DNA of 40,037 nt, from NCBI RefSeq assembly GCF_002796975.1, contig NZ_PEKV01000011.1:62338-102374 (forward strand), read 5' to 3'. The stretch comes from Ferrovibrio sp. (GTDB lineage: Bacteria > Pseudomonadota > Alphaproteobacteria > Ferrovibrionales > Ferrovibrionaceae). Of the stretch, positions 1 to 8,562 are shown piece after piece. The position numbers and the translations under genes are program-made. The notes below the pieces were generated by a model. The model saw nothing but the letters and a program-made list of their open reading frames with translations. It ran no database searches and was not told the DNA's origin. Each line of letters starts with the position of its first letter. Positions within the stretch are counted from its first letter, which is position 1.

Positions 1-495
1 CGCACCAACGTCAACGGCGTACAGCGCGTGCTGCAGAACCTGCTGAGCGAGCGCATCTCGATCCGCGATCTCTCCACCATCCTGGAAGCGATCGCCGAGG
101 CCGCCGGCTATACCCAGAGCATCACCCAGATCACCGAGCATGTGCGCTCGCGCCTGGCGCGCCAGATTTCCAACGCCAATGTCAGCCCGGACGGCTTCAT
201 CCCGCTGGTGACGCTGTCGCCGCAATGGGAGCAGAATTTCGCCGAGGCACTGGTCGGCCAGGGCGAAGACCGCCAGCTCAGCATGCAGCCGTCGCGGCTG
301 CAGGAATTCATCACCCAGGTGCGCCAGACCTTCGAGCGTCTGGCCTCCGAGGGTCATATGCCGGTGTTGCTGACCAGCCCGACCGCGCGGCCTTATGTGC
401 GGTCGATCATCGAACGCTTCCGTCCGGCAACCGTTGTAATGTCGCAGCAGGAAATTCATCCGAAGGCCAAGCTTCGGACGATTGCGCAGATCTGA
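1..495 (+). CDS. flhA: Flagellar export gate protein FlhA, C-terminal part (5' end outside window)
   Basis: Only the last 164 codons are present; the frame is open from base 1 and ends at TGA 493-495. The protein matches the end of the FlhA cytoplasmic domain: a run of helices (RISIRDLSTILEAIAEAA), then a C-terminal stretch with LLTSPTARPYVRSIIER and VVMSQQEIHP, both typical of FlhA. FlhA is the large inner-membrane subunit of the flagellar type III export gate, and this C domain docks export chaperones and substrates. The membrane half lies upstream of the window. flhF starts 14 bp downstream on the same strand, so flhA-flhF-flhG is probably one operon, a common order in polar flagellates. 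Confidence 0.95.
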   Translation, partial: RTNVNGVQRVLQNLLSERISIRDLSTILEAIAEAAGYTQSITQITEHVRSRLARQISNANVSPDGFIPLVTLSPQWEQNFAEALVGQGEDRQLSMQPSRLQEFITQVRQTFERLASEGHMPVLLTSPTARPYVRSIIERFRPATVVMSQQEIHPKAKLRTIAQI

Positions 496-509
496 GGATG
501 GGCTGACAG

Positions 510-1589
510 ATGCGGCTCAAAACCTTCCAGGCTGAAACGATGACCGAGGCGATGGACCTCGTCCGTCAGGCTTTGGGCGACGAGGCGATCATCGTCTCCA
601 CCTACACGCACCGCAACGGCGGCGGCGTCGAGATCACGGCTGCCATCGAACAGGCGAGCGAGGACGATTTCGTCACGCCGGAAGCGCAGGCGCTTCGCTA
701 CGGCCAGGGCAACGGCCGGCTGTTCGTGCCAGGCGAAGACTTCGCCAGTCCGGACGACCTGCAGCAGACCGGCGAACTCATCCTCGGTGCGCTCAGCTGG
801 CACGGCGTACCCGGGCGCGTCGCCGAACGGCTGACCCAGGCGGCACTGCGGGTCGGCCTCGACGATGCCGTCGGCGCGCTGGCCGAGGCACTGGACGAGA
901 CCTATCGCTTCCCCGGTCTGAGCACCGATAACCGACCGCTGATCCTGATCGGCCCGCCGGGCAGCGGCAAGTCGGTTGTGGCCGCCAAGCTCGCTGCGCG
1001 TTGCGTGATGGAACGCCGCCCGGTGCAGATGATTTCCACCGATGTCAGCCGCGCGGCGGCCGGCGAACAATTGGCGGCGCTGTGCCGCGTGATGAGCGCA
1101 CCCTTCCTCGAAGCCGCCGATGCCCGCGAGCTGCAGTATGCCGTGGGGCAGACCCCCGATGCCGCCAAGCTGATCATCGACACCGCTGGCGTGAATCTGC
1201 ACGACGCCGCGGAGCGCAAGGCGCTCAGGGCGCTGATCCAGGCCAGCGGCGCCGAACCGGTCGCCGTGCTGGCAGCCGGCACCGACGCTCTCGAATGCGG
1301 CGAGCTTGCCGCCCAGGCTGTCGCACTCGGTGCGCGCCGCTATGTCGGCACGCGACTGGATGCGGCGCGGCGCCTCGGTGCGCTGGTCGCCGCCGCCGAT
1401 CTCGGCGGACTTGCCTTCGCCGATGTCAGCGCCAGTTCCTTTATCGGCAAGGGCTTCGAACGCTGCGACTCACTCAGTCTCGCGCATCGTCTGCTGGCCG
1501 ATCCCGATGCTCGCAGCCCCGCTGTCGATCCTGCCGAAGACATGCAATACTTTTCCCCGAAACCCGCTGCCATGAAGGCCGCCGAATGA
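510..1589 (+). CDS. flhF: Flagellar biosynthesis SRP-like GTPase FlhF
   Basis: The protein has 359 residues. It opens with MRLKTFQAETMTEAMDLVRQ, the usual FlhF start, followed by a B domain and then an SRP-type NG GTPase domain. The P-loop GPPGSGKS is at residues 148-155 and the G3-like DTAG at about 224-227. FlhF is a membrane-associated GTPase that marks the pole for flagellum assembly. It lies between flhA and flhG, and its stop overlaps the flhG start in ATGA at 1586-1589, which suggests translational coupling. The start at 510 gives the expected N-terminus. The P-loop is intact, so the enzyme is probably active. Confidence 0.95.
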   Translation: MRLKTFQAETMTEAMDLVRQALGDEAIIVSTYTHRNGGGVEITAAIEQASEDDFVTPEAQALRYGQGNGRLFVPGEDFASPDDLQQTGELILGALSWHGVPGRVAERLTQAALRVGLDDAVGALAEALDETYRFPGLSTDNRPLILIGPPGSGKSVVAAKLAARCVMERRPVQMISTDVSRAAAGEQLAALCRVMSAPFLEAADARELQYAVGQTPDAAKLIIDTAGVNLHDAAERKALRALIQASGAEPVAVLAAGTDALECGELAAQAVALGARRYVGTRLDAARRLGALVAAADLGGLAFADVSASSFIGKGFERCDSLSLAHRLLADPDARSPAVDPAEDMQYFSPKPAAMKAAE

Positions 1590-2419
1590 CCGTGATGACC
1601 ATGACGCCGACTCCGCCGTCCTCTCCTGCTCGCCCGGTCCGCCATCCTGCTGCGGCGGTGCGACAGCATAACGTGATCGCCGTTGCCTCGGGCAAGGGCG
1701 GCGTGGGCAAGACCTGGCTCTCGGTCACGCTGGCGCATACCTTTGCGCGGCAGGGCCAGCGCGTGCTGCTGTTCGACGGCGACATCGGCCTCGCCAATGT
1801 TGACATCCAGCTCGGCCTGATGCCCGACCGCGATCTCGGCAGTGTGATTGCCGGCCGTTTCAGCCTGGCCGATGCGATCATGCCTTCCGAGGCAGGATTC
1901 GACATTATTGCAGGTAAATCGGGCTCGGCGTCGCTCGCCACGCTGGACCAGCCGGCTATGAGCCATGTGCGCGACGAACTGATGCAGCTGGCGAAAAGCT
2001 ACGACCGTGTCATCATCGATCTCGGCGCCGGCGTCGACTCGGTCGTGCGCACCTTCTCGGCGGTGGCCGGCGTGACGCTCGTGGTGACCAATGACGAGCC
2101 GACTGCGCTGACCGATGCCTATGCCTATATCAAGCTGACCCGCATGGCCGACCGCAACGCCGATGTGCGTGTGGTGATCAACATCGCGCCGACCACGCGC
2201 GAAGGCGAGCGGACTTACGCCAAGCTGAACAAGGCGGCGGAGAATTTCCTGAAATACTCGCCGCCGCTGGCCGGTGTGATCCGCCGCGACGACAAGGTGC
2301 GCGACGCCATCCGCAATCAGGTGCCGCTGCTGACCCGCCATCCGATGTGCGAAGCCGCCGAGGATGTCGAAGGCCTGATGAACGGTCTGCTGCGCGCGCC
2401 CGTCGCGATGCAGCCCTGA
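1586..2419 (+). CDS. flhG: MinD/ParA-like ATPase FlhG (FleN), flagellar number regulator
   Basis: The protein has 277 residues when started at the ATG that overlaps the flhF stop. The deviant Walker A SGKGGVGKT lies at about 35-43, followed by LLFDGDIGLANVDIQLGL, the MinD/FlhG signature. FlhG is the ATPase partner of FlhF and limits flagellar number. The roughly 28 residues before the P-loop are Pro/Thr/Arg-rich and show no DQAxxLR motif, which in many FlhG proteins activates the FlhF GTPase. The reading frame stays open well upstream inside flhF, but the coupled ATG is the natural start. Confidence 0.93.
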   Translation: MTVMTMTPTPPSSPARPVRHPAAAVRQHNVIAVASGKGGVGKTWLSVTLAHTFARQGQRVLLFDGDIGLANVDIQLGLMPDRDLGSVIAGRFSLADAIMPSEAGFDIIAGKSGSASLATLDQPAMSHVRDELMQLAKSYDRVIIDLGAGVDSVVRTFSAVAGVTLVVTNDEPTALTDAYAYIKLTRMADRNADVRVVINIAPTTREGERTYAKLNKAAENFLKYSPPLAGVIRRDDKVRDAIRNQVPLLTRHPMCEAAEDVEGLMNGLLRAPVAMQP

Positions 2420-2446
2420 TCATGCGTTAAGCGGGCGGAGAGGCGC

Positions 2447-4279
2447 GTGAGCGATCTCGGCCCGCTTGTGCCCAAGCCGGCGGTGACAAGCACCGGCGGC
2501 AGCACGCCCGTCACCTCCACGCCTGCACCGACCGCACCTGCACCGGCGCCGGGCGGCAATGCGCCTGCACCGGCGCAACAGGCACCATCCTCTCCCACAG
2601 TCGTCCTGCAGGACGATGCGGCCGATATCGCGGCCAGCGCGCGCGAACTGGCCAGGGGCGGCCAGATCTCGGCGCAGGTGGTGGCGCGCGACAACGCGGC
2701 CCTGCTGGTGCGTACCGCAGCCGGTAATACGCTGGCGCTGACCAGTCTGGCGCAGGCCTTCGAGCAGGCCAATCTCGCCACGCTGAATGCAGCGATCCGG
2801 CTGCAGCTCAATCCCGCCAATCCGCAGCAGGCGACCTCTCTCAGCGTGATCGTGCTCAGCGTCAACGGCACGACTCTGGCCCTGCCGATGCCGGCACAGG
2901 CGCAGCCGCCGACGGCTGCTCAACTGGCGCTCGCCGCCTCGCCGCCGCAGCCTGCTGCTTCCACGGCTGCGCCGACACTGCCGCAGGCGGGACAGACCTT
3001 GCGGGCCGTGCTGGTGACGCCATCGCCGAACAGCGCAGCCATCGCGCTGCCGGCCGGCAGCCAGGTGCAGGTGACGGTGCAGGCCGTGACTTTGCCCAAT
3101 GCGGCCCCTGCCGCAGCCGCGCTTCCGGGGCAGCCCGCTGTATCGACCGGATTGCCGAGCGCCGCCGGCGCGCCGCCGCAGATGCCAGCCGCTGCCACAC
3201 CGCAAGTGACAACGCCGTCTGCGCCGGTTCCTGCACTGCCGGGTCAGTCCGCTGCGCCGGCCATGATGCAGCCGGCTGTTCCGCAGCCCGCCGCGTCACC
3301 GACGATTCAGGCGCCGGCAACGCCGCCTGCGCCGACCCCAGCGCAACCCGCCGGCCTGCCGCAGGCCGCTGCTGCATCGCCGGTGCCAACTCTTGCCGCG
3401 CCGGCTGCTGCCGTCATCAGCGTGCCGATCACCGGTATCGTCACGGGTCAGAGCCAGACCGGCCAGGTATTGGTCTCCACACCGCAGGGCGTGCTGGCGC
3501 TGAACCTGCCGCAGCCGCTGCCGCCCGGCACGCAGCTGGCGCTGGAACTCGGCGCCATCACGCGGCCGCCGGCCACGGCACCAACGCAGCTGACGCCCGC
3601 GCCGCTGGCCGGCGTGCTGACCCGCCTGCATGACGGCTGGCCCAGCCTGCAACTCACACTGGATGCGATCCGTGCCGCCGATCCCGCACTGGCCCAGCGG
3701 CTGCAGACCGAATTGCTGCCGCAGCCGAATGCGCGGCTGGCTTCCACCGCCCTGCAGTTCATTGCCGCCGCCGCTGTCGGCAATGCGCAGGCCTGGCTCG
3801 GCTCCGAGGCCGTGCGCAAGCTGGAGCAGAGCGGCAGGGGCGACCTGCTGAAAAAGTTGGATGACGATTTCCGCGAACTCGGCCGGCTCAACCAGCGTCA
3901 GGGCGACAACGACTGGCAGGCGCTGGTGATGCCGATGATGATCGGCGGCAAGGTCGAGCCGATCCAGATTTTCATGCGCCGGCGCAAGGATCCGAAGAAG
4001 CAGCAGAAGCAGACCCGTTTCATCATCGACTTCAATCTGGAAAGCACCGGTCCGATCCAGTTCGACGGTTTCGTCGGCACCAAGCAGCTCGACCTGATCC
4101 TGCGCAGCGAAACCGAATTCGGCCCGGCCTTCCGCCTCGATGTCACCGGAATCTTCGAACAGGCGCTGGCAATCACCGGCATGGTCGGCTCGCTGCGTTT
4201 CCACGACCGGGAAAAGCCGCTGCCCTGGCCGAGCCCGGAACTCGACAGCCGCGGGCCAAGCACGGAAGTGAAGGCATAG
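2447..4279 (+). CDS. FliK-like flagellar hook-length control protein
   Basis: The protein has 610 residues and starts at GTG 2447, preceded by a GGAGAGG ribosome site. Residues of about 10-330 are low-complexity and rich in Ala, Pro, Gln and Thr. The final 200 or so residues are globular; there TRFIIDFNLESTGPIQFDG followed by an LRSETEF...GMVGSLRF segment resembles the FliK C-terminal (Flg_hook) fold. FliK is a secreted molecular ruler that sets hook length and switches export specificity. Its place straight after flhG, 27 bp away, supports a flagellar job. Identity with FliK is by fold-like pattern and context, not by a strong motif; the safest name is FliK-domain protein. Confidence 0.7.
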   Translation: MSDLGPLVPKPAVTSTGGSTPVTSTPAPTAPAPAPGGNAPAPAQQAPSSPTVVLQDDAADIAASARELARGGQISAQVVARDNAALLVRTAAGNTLALTSLAQAFEQANLATLNAAIRLQLNPANPQQATSLSVIVLSVNGTTLALPMPAQAQPPTAAQLALAASPPQPAASTAAPTLPQAGQTLRAVLVTPSPNSAAIALPAGSQVQVTVQAVTLPNAAPAAAALPGQPAVSTGLPSAAGAPPQMPAAATPQVTTPSAPVPALPGQSAAPAMMQPAVPQPAASPTIQAPATPPAPTPAQPAGLPQAAAASPVPTLAAPAAAVISVPITGIVTGQSQTGQVLVSTPQGVLALNLPQPLPPGTQLALELGAITRPPATAPTQLTPAPLAGVLTRLHDGWPSLQLTLDAIRAADPALAQRLQTELLPQPNARLASTALQFIAAAAVGNAQAWLGSEAVRKLEQSGRGDLLKKLDDDFRELGRLNQRQGDNDWQALVMPMMIGGKVEPIQIFMRRRKDPKKQQKQTRFIIDFNLESTGPIQFDGFVGTKQLDLILRSETEFGPAFRLDVTGIFEQALAITGMVGSLRFHDREKPLPWPSPELDSRGPSTEVKA

Positions 4280-4295
4280 AACAATCTCACTGCCC

Positions 4296-4309
4296 GCGAA
4301 TGTGTTCGC
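4296..4309 (+). terminator. Weak hairpin after the flagellar operon
   Basis: GCGAA-TGTG-TTCGC forms a short stem, nested in a looser CCCGC...GCGGG pairing. It lies 16 bp after the FliK-like stop and before the next gene. There is no T tract, so intrinsic termination is doubtful. Confidence 0.3.
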
Positions 4310-4354
4310 AGGAAGCGGGATGCATTTGCGTTCCGCTGCGCCTATAAGCGATGG

Positions 4355-5269
4355 ATGACTCCGCAGATGGATAAACGTGCATGGATGGGGCTTCTGATCC
4401 TGTCTGTGCTCTGGGGCGGCTCGTTCTTTTTCGTCGGCGTCGCCGTCAGGGAAGTGCCGCCGCTGACCGTCGCTGCCATCCGCGTCTTCGTCGCCGCGAT
4501 TGTCCTGCTCGCAGTGCTGAAACTGACCGGACTGGCCCTGCCGCGTCGACGCGAGGTCTGGCTGGCCTTTCTGATTATGGGGCTGCTCAACAACGCCATC
4601 CCGTTCAGCCTCACTTTCTGGGGACAGACGCATATCCCGAGCGGCCTGGCCTCGATCCTCAATGCCACCACGCCAATCTCGACCGTGCTGGTGGCGCATG
4701 CCTTCAGCGACGACGAAAAGCTGACGCCGGGCCGGCTGCTGGGCGTGCTAACTGGCTTCGCCGGCGTGGCGATGATGATCGGTCCCGATCTGTTGTCTGG
4801 CCTGGGGCGCAACGTGCTGGCGCAGGGTGCCTGCCTGCTTGCGACGCTCTCGTATGCTTTCGGCGCCGTATACAGTCGTCGTTTCCGCCGGCTCGGCGTG
4901 GTGCCGATGCAAGTCGCCGGCGGCCAGTTCATCGGCTCGTCACTGATCCTGGTGCCGCTGGCGCTGCTGGTCGAGCAGAGCTGGCAGATACCATTGCCGT
5001 CGTGGCAGGCCATGGCCGCCATCCTGGCGCTCGCCATCGTCTCTACGGCTCTGGGCTTCGTGATCTATTTCCGGGTCATGGCGGTGGCCGGCAGTAACGT
5101 GAATCTTGTCACGCTGCTGGTGCCGGTCAGCGCCATCCTGCTGGGTGTACTGGTGCTGCGCGAAAGCCTGCTGCCGCGGCATTTCGCCGGCATGGCGGTG
5201 ATTGCGCTCGGCCTTGGCGCCATCGACGGACGGGTCTTTACGCTGCTGCGTAAGCCCGGAGCCGACTAA
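4355..5269 (+). CDS. DMT-superfamily permease with two EamA domains
   Basis: The protein has 304 residues with about ten hydrophobic segments arranged as two EamA repeats. The first begins at MGLLILSVLWGGSFFFVGVA and the second at about residue 155. It is an inner-membrane drug/metabolite transporter of the RhaT/YdcZ type; the substrate cannot be told from sequence. Alternative starts are ATG 4351 (different frame) and ATG 4367 (same frame, MDKRAWMG). It is read away from the flagellar genes and stops 3 bp before the convergent fliJ stop. It probably has no flagellar role. Confidence 0.88.
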   Translation: MTPQMDKRAWMGLLILSVLWGGSFFFVGVAVREVPPLTVAAIRVFVAAIVLLAVLKLTGLALPRRREVWLAFLIMGLLNNAIPFSLTFWGQTHIPSGLASILNATTPISTVLVAHAFSDDEKLTPGRLLGVLTGFAGVAMMIGPDLLSGLGRNVLAQGACLLATLSYAFGAVYSRRFRRLGVVPMQVAGGQFIGSSLILVPLALLVEQSWQIPLPSWQAMAAILALAIVSTALGFVIYFRVMAVAGSNVNLVTLLVPVSAILLGVLVLRESLLPRHFAGMAVIALGLGAIDGRVFTLLRKPGAD

Positions 5270-5272
5270 GGC

Positions 5273-5710
5273 TCATTCCGAGGCCTTGCTGTCCCGTTCC
5301 TGGCGGCGGCGGAAGCTCTGCAGGCCGGCTTCGTCGAGTTCGTCCTGCTCACGCTTTTCCTGCTTGGCCTTTTCGCGCTTTTCCCAGTTCTCGAGCACCA
5401 GTTCGTATTTCTTCTGCTCACGGAAGGCGGCATTCACCTCTTCCTGCGCGGCGGCGATGCGGTCGATGGTCTGGTTGCGCGCCACTTCGGCATTGGCATG
5501 GCGTTCGCGGTTCATGCGGCGATAGGCGGTGAAGCCGAAACCGGCGGTGTAATTCTGCGTTGCCACCTTGCGTTCGTGTTCCAGTTCGGCATCCAGCGCC
5601 GTCATCTGGCGTTCGATGCTGGCGCGCAGGATTTCCAGATCGACGACGATGCGGCGCCGCTCGTCGAGCCGCCACTTCCATAGCCGGATCAGTCCGCCGA
5701 CACCCTTCAT
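5273..5710 (-). CDS. fliJ: Flagellar export chaperone FliJ
   Basis: The 145-residue protein is highly charged and predicted to be a continuous coiled coil. It starts MKGVGGLIRLWKWRLDERRR and is rich in Glu, Arg, Gln and Lys throughout. Length and composition fit FliJ (usually about 145-150 residues), the stalk-like coiled coil that links the FliI ATPase ring to FlhA. It lies 20 bp after fliI on the same strand, the standard fliI-fliJ order. FliJ sequences diverge strongly, so the call rests mainly on the coiled coil plus position. Confidence 0.85.
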   Translation of the reverse strand: MKGVGGLIRLWKWRLDERRRIVVDLEILRASIERQMTALDAELEHERKVATQNYTAGFGFTAYRRMNRERHANAEVARNQTIDRIAAAQEEVNAAFREQKKYELVLENWEKREKAKQEKREQDELDEAGLQSFRRRQERDSKASE

Positions 5711-5730
5711 GACTTATGCTACCGCCTGCC

Positions 5731-7047
5731 TTACGCGCCCTGCAGGAAGATTTCCGCCAGCCGCTCATAGCCCGAGCCGAGATCGGCGCGCTCGGATTTC
5801 TGCTGCTTGAGGAAGGTTTCCAGCATCGGCTGATAGCGGATCGCCTCATCCACCTTGGGATCGGAACCGTTGCGATAGGCGCCGAGCCGGATCAGCTCGG
5901 CCATGTCGTCATAGGTGGCCATCAGCTGGCGCGCGCGTGTCACCAGCAGGTTTTCATCCTCGGTGTTGCAGCCCGGCATGGTGCGCGAGATCGAGCGCAG
6001 GATGTTGATGGCCGGATAGCGACCGCGTTCGGCGATGCCGCGTTCCATCACGATATGGCCATCAAGAATACCGCGCGTCGCATCGGCGATCGGTTCGTTA
6101 TGATCGTCGCCGTCCACGAGAACAGTAAAGAGCCCGGTGATGCTGCCGTCCTCGGTGCCGGGGCCGGCACGCTCCAGCAGGCGCGGCAGTTCGGCGAATG
6201 TCGTCGGCGGATAGCCCTTGGTGGTCGGCGGTTCGCCGCCCGACAGGCCGATCTCGCGCTGCGCCATGGCAAAGCGCGTGACAGAGTCCATCAGGCAGAG
6301 CACCTGCGCACCCTGGTCGCGGAAATACTCCGCCACCGCCAGCGTCATATACGCGGCCTGGCGGCGCACCAGCGCCGGCTCGTCCGAGGTCGCCACCACG
6401 ATCACGGTACGCGCAAGGCCGGCCTTGCCCAGGTCGTCCTCGATGAATTCCTGCACCTCGCGACCGCGTTCGCCGATCAGGCCGACCACGTTGACATCGG
6501 CTTCGGTGTAGCGCGCCATCATCGACAGCAGCACGGATTTGCCGACGCCCGAGCCGGCGAAGATGCCCATACGCTGGCCGCGGCAGCAGGAGATGAAGGT
6601 GTTGATCGAACGCACGCCGAGATCGATCTTGGCGCCGACGCGTTTGCGCGAATTGGCCGGCGGCGGATTGGCGCGCAAAGGATAGGGTCGGGTGCCGTTG
6701 GTCAGCGGCGGGCCGCCATCCAGCGGACGGCCCAGACCATCGATCACGCGACCGCGCCAGCTGGCATCGGGATAGATCACTGGCTGGTCCTCGCCGACCA
6801 CGGCGCGGCTGCCCAGGCCGATGCCTTCCAGCGAGCCATAGGGCATCAGCAGGGCGCGGTTCTGGCGGAAGCCGACCACTTCGCATTCCACCTGGCGGTG
6901 ATCGCGGGTCTGCAGATGCACGCGCGAGCCGATGGACAGATGGCGCTCCACGCCGGCCACTTCGACCAGCAGGCCCTGGATCGAGGTCACCCGGCCGGTG
7001 AAGGCGACGTCCTTGATCCGGTCCAGATCCATCAGCAGGCTGTGCAT
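5731..7047 (-). CDS. fliI: Flagellum-specific ATP synthase FliI
   Basis: The protein has 438 residues and is homologous to F1 beta. Walker A is AGSGVGKS at 164-171, followed by [10 protein letters not shown] at about 192-201, a Walker B region [11 protein letters not shown], and the FliI/YscN signature [18 protein letters not shown]. It is the hexameric export ATPase at the base of the flagellar type III apparatus and works with FliJ, the next gene. ATG 7047 is used here; MDLDRI at 7032 is a possible alternative. Upstream is a TTAA-N7-TAAA site that could put the operon under CtrA control. Confidence 0.96.
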   Translation of the reverse strand: MHSLLMDLDRIKDVAFTGRVTSIQGLLVEVAGVERHLSIGSRVHLQTRDHRQVECEVVGFRQNRALLMPYGSLEGIGLGSRAVVGEDQPVIYPDASWRGRVIDGLGRPLDGGPPLTNGTRPYPLRANPPPANSRKRVGAKIDLGVRSINTFISCCRGQRMGIFAGSGVGKSVLLSMMARYTEADVNVVGLIGERGREVQEFIEDDLGKAGLARTVIVVATSDEPALVRRQAAYMTLAVAEYFRDQGAQVLCLMDSVTRFAMAQREIGLSGGEPPTTKGYPPTTFAELPRLLERAGPGTEDGSITGLFTVLVDGDDHNEPIADATRGILDGHIVMERGIAERGRYPAINILRSISRTMPGCNTEDENLLVTRARQLMATYDDMAELIRLGAYRNGSDPKVDEAIRYQPMLETFLKQQKSERADLGSGYERLAEIFLQGA

Positions 7048-7094
7048 GGCGCCTCAACAGGGTTAACGGAGAAAATACCCTACAGGTCAAAGCC

Positions 7095-7109
7095 TTAACT
7101 GGCGGTAAA
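7095..7109 (-). promoter_or_regulatory. Candidate CtrA site upstream of fliI
   Basis: On the minus strand this reads TTTA-N7-TTAA; the CtrA consensus is TTAA-N7-TTAAC. It sits about 50-60 bp upstream of the fliI start, where CtrA activates flagellar operons in Caulobacter. One half-site has a mismatch. Confidence 0.45.
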
Positions 7110-7195
7110 GCCCCGGGACACTCGCCTGCGGCCGGGCTGCGCTGGCTTGCATTTTAGCATGGAACCGGACGCAGTGCCCGGGTGTAAAGGATGCG

Positions 7196-7234
7196 TTAAG
7201 AAATGCGTTAACTTCATTTATTAACAATGGTAAA
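7196..7234 (+). promoter_or_regulatory. TTAA-rich cluster upstream of ctrA, candidate CtrA autoregulatory sites
   Basis: TTAA occurs at 7196, 7208 and 7221, the last two followed by C. ATGGTAAA at 7227-7234 reads TTTACCAT on the other strand, one base from the TTAACCAT CtrA half-site. Spacings between TTAA units are 8 and 9 bp, not the ideal 7. The cluster lies 90-130 bp before the ctrA start. Autoregulation is established for CtrA in Caulobacter and is inferred here. Confidence 0.45.
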
Positions 7235-7241
7235 CTGCGGC

Positions 7242-7246
7242 GAATC
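7242..7246. promoter_or_regulatory. GANTC (CcrM-type) methylation site in the ctrA promoter region
   Basis: The pentamer GAATC lies 79 bp before the ctrA ATG. In Caulobacter a GANTC in the ctrA P1 promoter couples expression to replication through CcrM. A single pentamer can occur by chance. Confidence 0.3.
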
Positions 7247-7324
7247 GGGCGGAAAAACGCCAACTCCGAAGCTGCCGGCCGTTTGCGGCGCATCGGATAC
7301 CGACCTTCAAGCGTGGGGTGCACC

Positions 7325-8044
7325 ATGCGCGTGCTGCTGATCGAAGACGACGCTTCCATGGCCAAGAGCATCGAAATGATGCTCAGCGCCGAAGGATTCA
7401 ACGTCTATCGTACCGAATACGGCGAAGAGGGCTTGGACCTCGGCAAGCTGTATGATTACGACATCATCGTGCTCGACCTGAACCTGCCCGACATGCACGG
7501 CTACGATGTGCTGAAGAAGTTGCGCGCGGCCAAGGTGAATACGCCGATTCTGATTCTCTCGGGCATGGGTGAACCGGACAAGAAGGTGAAGGGTCTCGGC
7601 TTCGGCGCCGACGACTACATCACCAAGCCGTTCAACAAGGACGAGCTGGTGGCCCGTATCAACGCCATCGTCCGCCGCGCCAAGGGCCATTCGCAGTCGG
7701 TGATCCAGACCGGCAAGCTGACGGTCAACCTGGATGCCAAGTCGGTCGAGGTGGAAGGCGGTCGCCTGCACCTGACCGGCAAGGAATATGCGATGCTGGA
7801 ACTGCTCTCGCTCCGCAAGGGCACAACCCTGACCAAGGAGATGTTCCTCAATCATCTATACGGCGGCATGGACGAGCCGGAACTGAAGATCATCGACGTC
7901 TTCATCTGCAAGCTGCGCAAGAAGATCGCCTCAGCCACCGAGGGCGACAACTACATCGAGACGGTCTGGGGTCGCGGCTATGTGTTGCGCGACCAGGTCG
8001 AACCTGTGGCCGCCGGCGCGAAACGCGCGGCTGGCGGACACTGA
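7325..8044 (+). CDS. ctrA: Cell-cycle response regulator CtrA
   Basis: The protein has 239 residues: an OmpR-type receiver domain (1-120) and a winged-helix DNA-binding domain (about 125-230). The acidic pocket is E7-D8-D9, the phospho-acceptor is D51 ([11 protein letters not shown]), and the conserved lysine is K101 in [29 protein letters not shown] is the CtrA N-terminus. The start is ATG 7325; in-frame codons further upstream give no family sequence. CtrA is the master regulator of cell cycle, motility and division in alphaproteobacteria. It lies between flagellar genes and chpT. The C-terminus ends AAGGH and not in the AA degron known from Caulobacter. Confidence 0.97.
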   Translation: MRVLLIEDDASMAKSIEMMLSAEGFNVYRTEYGEEGLDLGKLYDYDIIVLDLNLPDMHGYDVLKKLRAAKVNTPILILSGMGEPDKKVKGLGFGADDYITKPFNKDELVARINAIVRRAKGHSQSVIQTGKLTVNLDAKSVEVEGGRLHLTGKEYAMLELLSLRKGTTLTKEMFLNHLYGGMDEPELKIIDVFICKLRKKIASATEGDNYIETVWGRGYVLRDQVEPVAAGAKRAAGGH

Positions 8045-8063
8045 ACGCCACGACATCGAAATG

Positions 8064-8093
8064 AAAAAGCCGGCCCATGTGGCCGGCTTTTTT
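8064..8093 (+). terminator. Rho-independent terminator of ctrA
   Basis: The stem is AAAAAGCCGGCC (8064-8075) paired with GGCCGGCTTTTTT (8081-8093) around a CATGT loop. It ends in a T6 tract 20-50 bp after the ctrA stop. The A tract makes it potentially bidirectional. Confidence 0.9.
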
Positions 8094-8116
8094 GCGACTG
8101 GCGAGTGGAGGATTGC

Positions 8117-8548
8117 ATGAAAGCGCTGCTGGCATCCTGGCAGGTCTGGGCCCTCGCCGCGGCGGGCTTTGCGGCGCTGACCGCGATCTTCGCCAAGATC
8201 GGCGTCGCCGGCATCAATGCAGATTTCGCCACCTTTATCCGTACGCTGGTGGTTGTCGCACTGGCCGGTGGCATTGTGGCATTCGGCGGCCAGTGGCAGC
8301 CGCTGGAGACCGTGCCCTCGCGCACATGGCTGTTCCTGCTGCTGTCCGGCCTCGCCACGGGCGCGTCCTGGCTGTGCTATTTCCGCGCGCTTAAAACAGG
8401 CGATGCCGCGCGCGTCGCACCGATCGACAAGCTCAGCGTGGTCTTCGTTGCCGTGCTGGGCGTGCTGCTGCTGGGCGAGAAACTGTCGCTGGCCAACTGG
8501 CTCGGCGTCGCGCTGATGGCCGGCGGTGCGCTGCTCGTTGCGCTATAG
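8117..8548 (+). CDS. Single-domain EamA membrane protein (half-size DMT transporter)
   Basis: The protein has 143 residues with about five hydrophobic helices and one EamA domain ending in LGEKLSLANWLGVALMAGGALL, typical of the repeat's last two helices. Full DMT permeases carry two such domains, so this one may work as a dimer. ATG 8117 is preceded by GGAGG at 8106-8110; a GTG at 8105 is less likely. It separates ctrA from chpT. There is no sign that it belongs to the phosphorelay, and its substrate is unknown. Confidence 0.85.
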   Translation: MKALLASWQVWALAAAGFAALTAIFAKIGVAGINADFATFIRTLVVVALAGGIVAFGGQWQPLETVPSRTWLFLLLSGLATGASWLCYFRALKTGDAARVAPIDKLSVVFVAVLGVLLLGEKLSLANWLGVALMAGGALLVAL

Positions 8549-8562
8549 GCGTGCGCTGTGAT

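Noticed and set aside
3296-4699. 467-codon open frame on the minus strand
   Set aside because: It is antisense to the FliK-like and permease genes and encodes a His/Arg/Gln-rich sequence with no domain; a GC-rich shadow.
5716-7098. 460-codon open frame on the plus strand
   Set aside because: It is antisense to fliI, whose protein is unmistakable.
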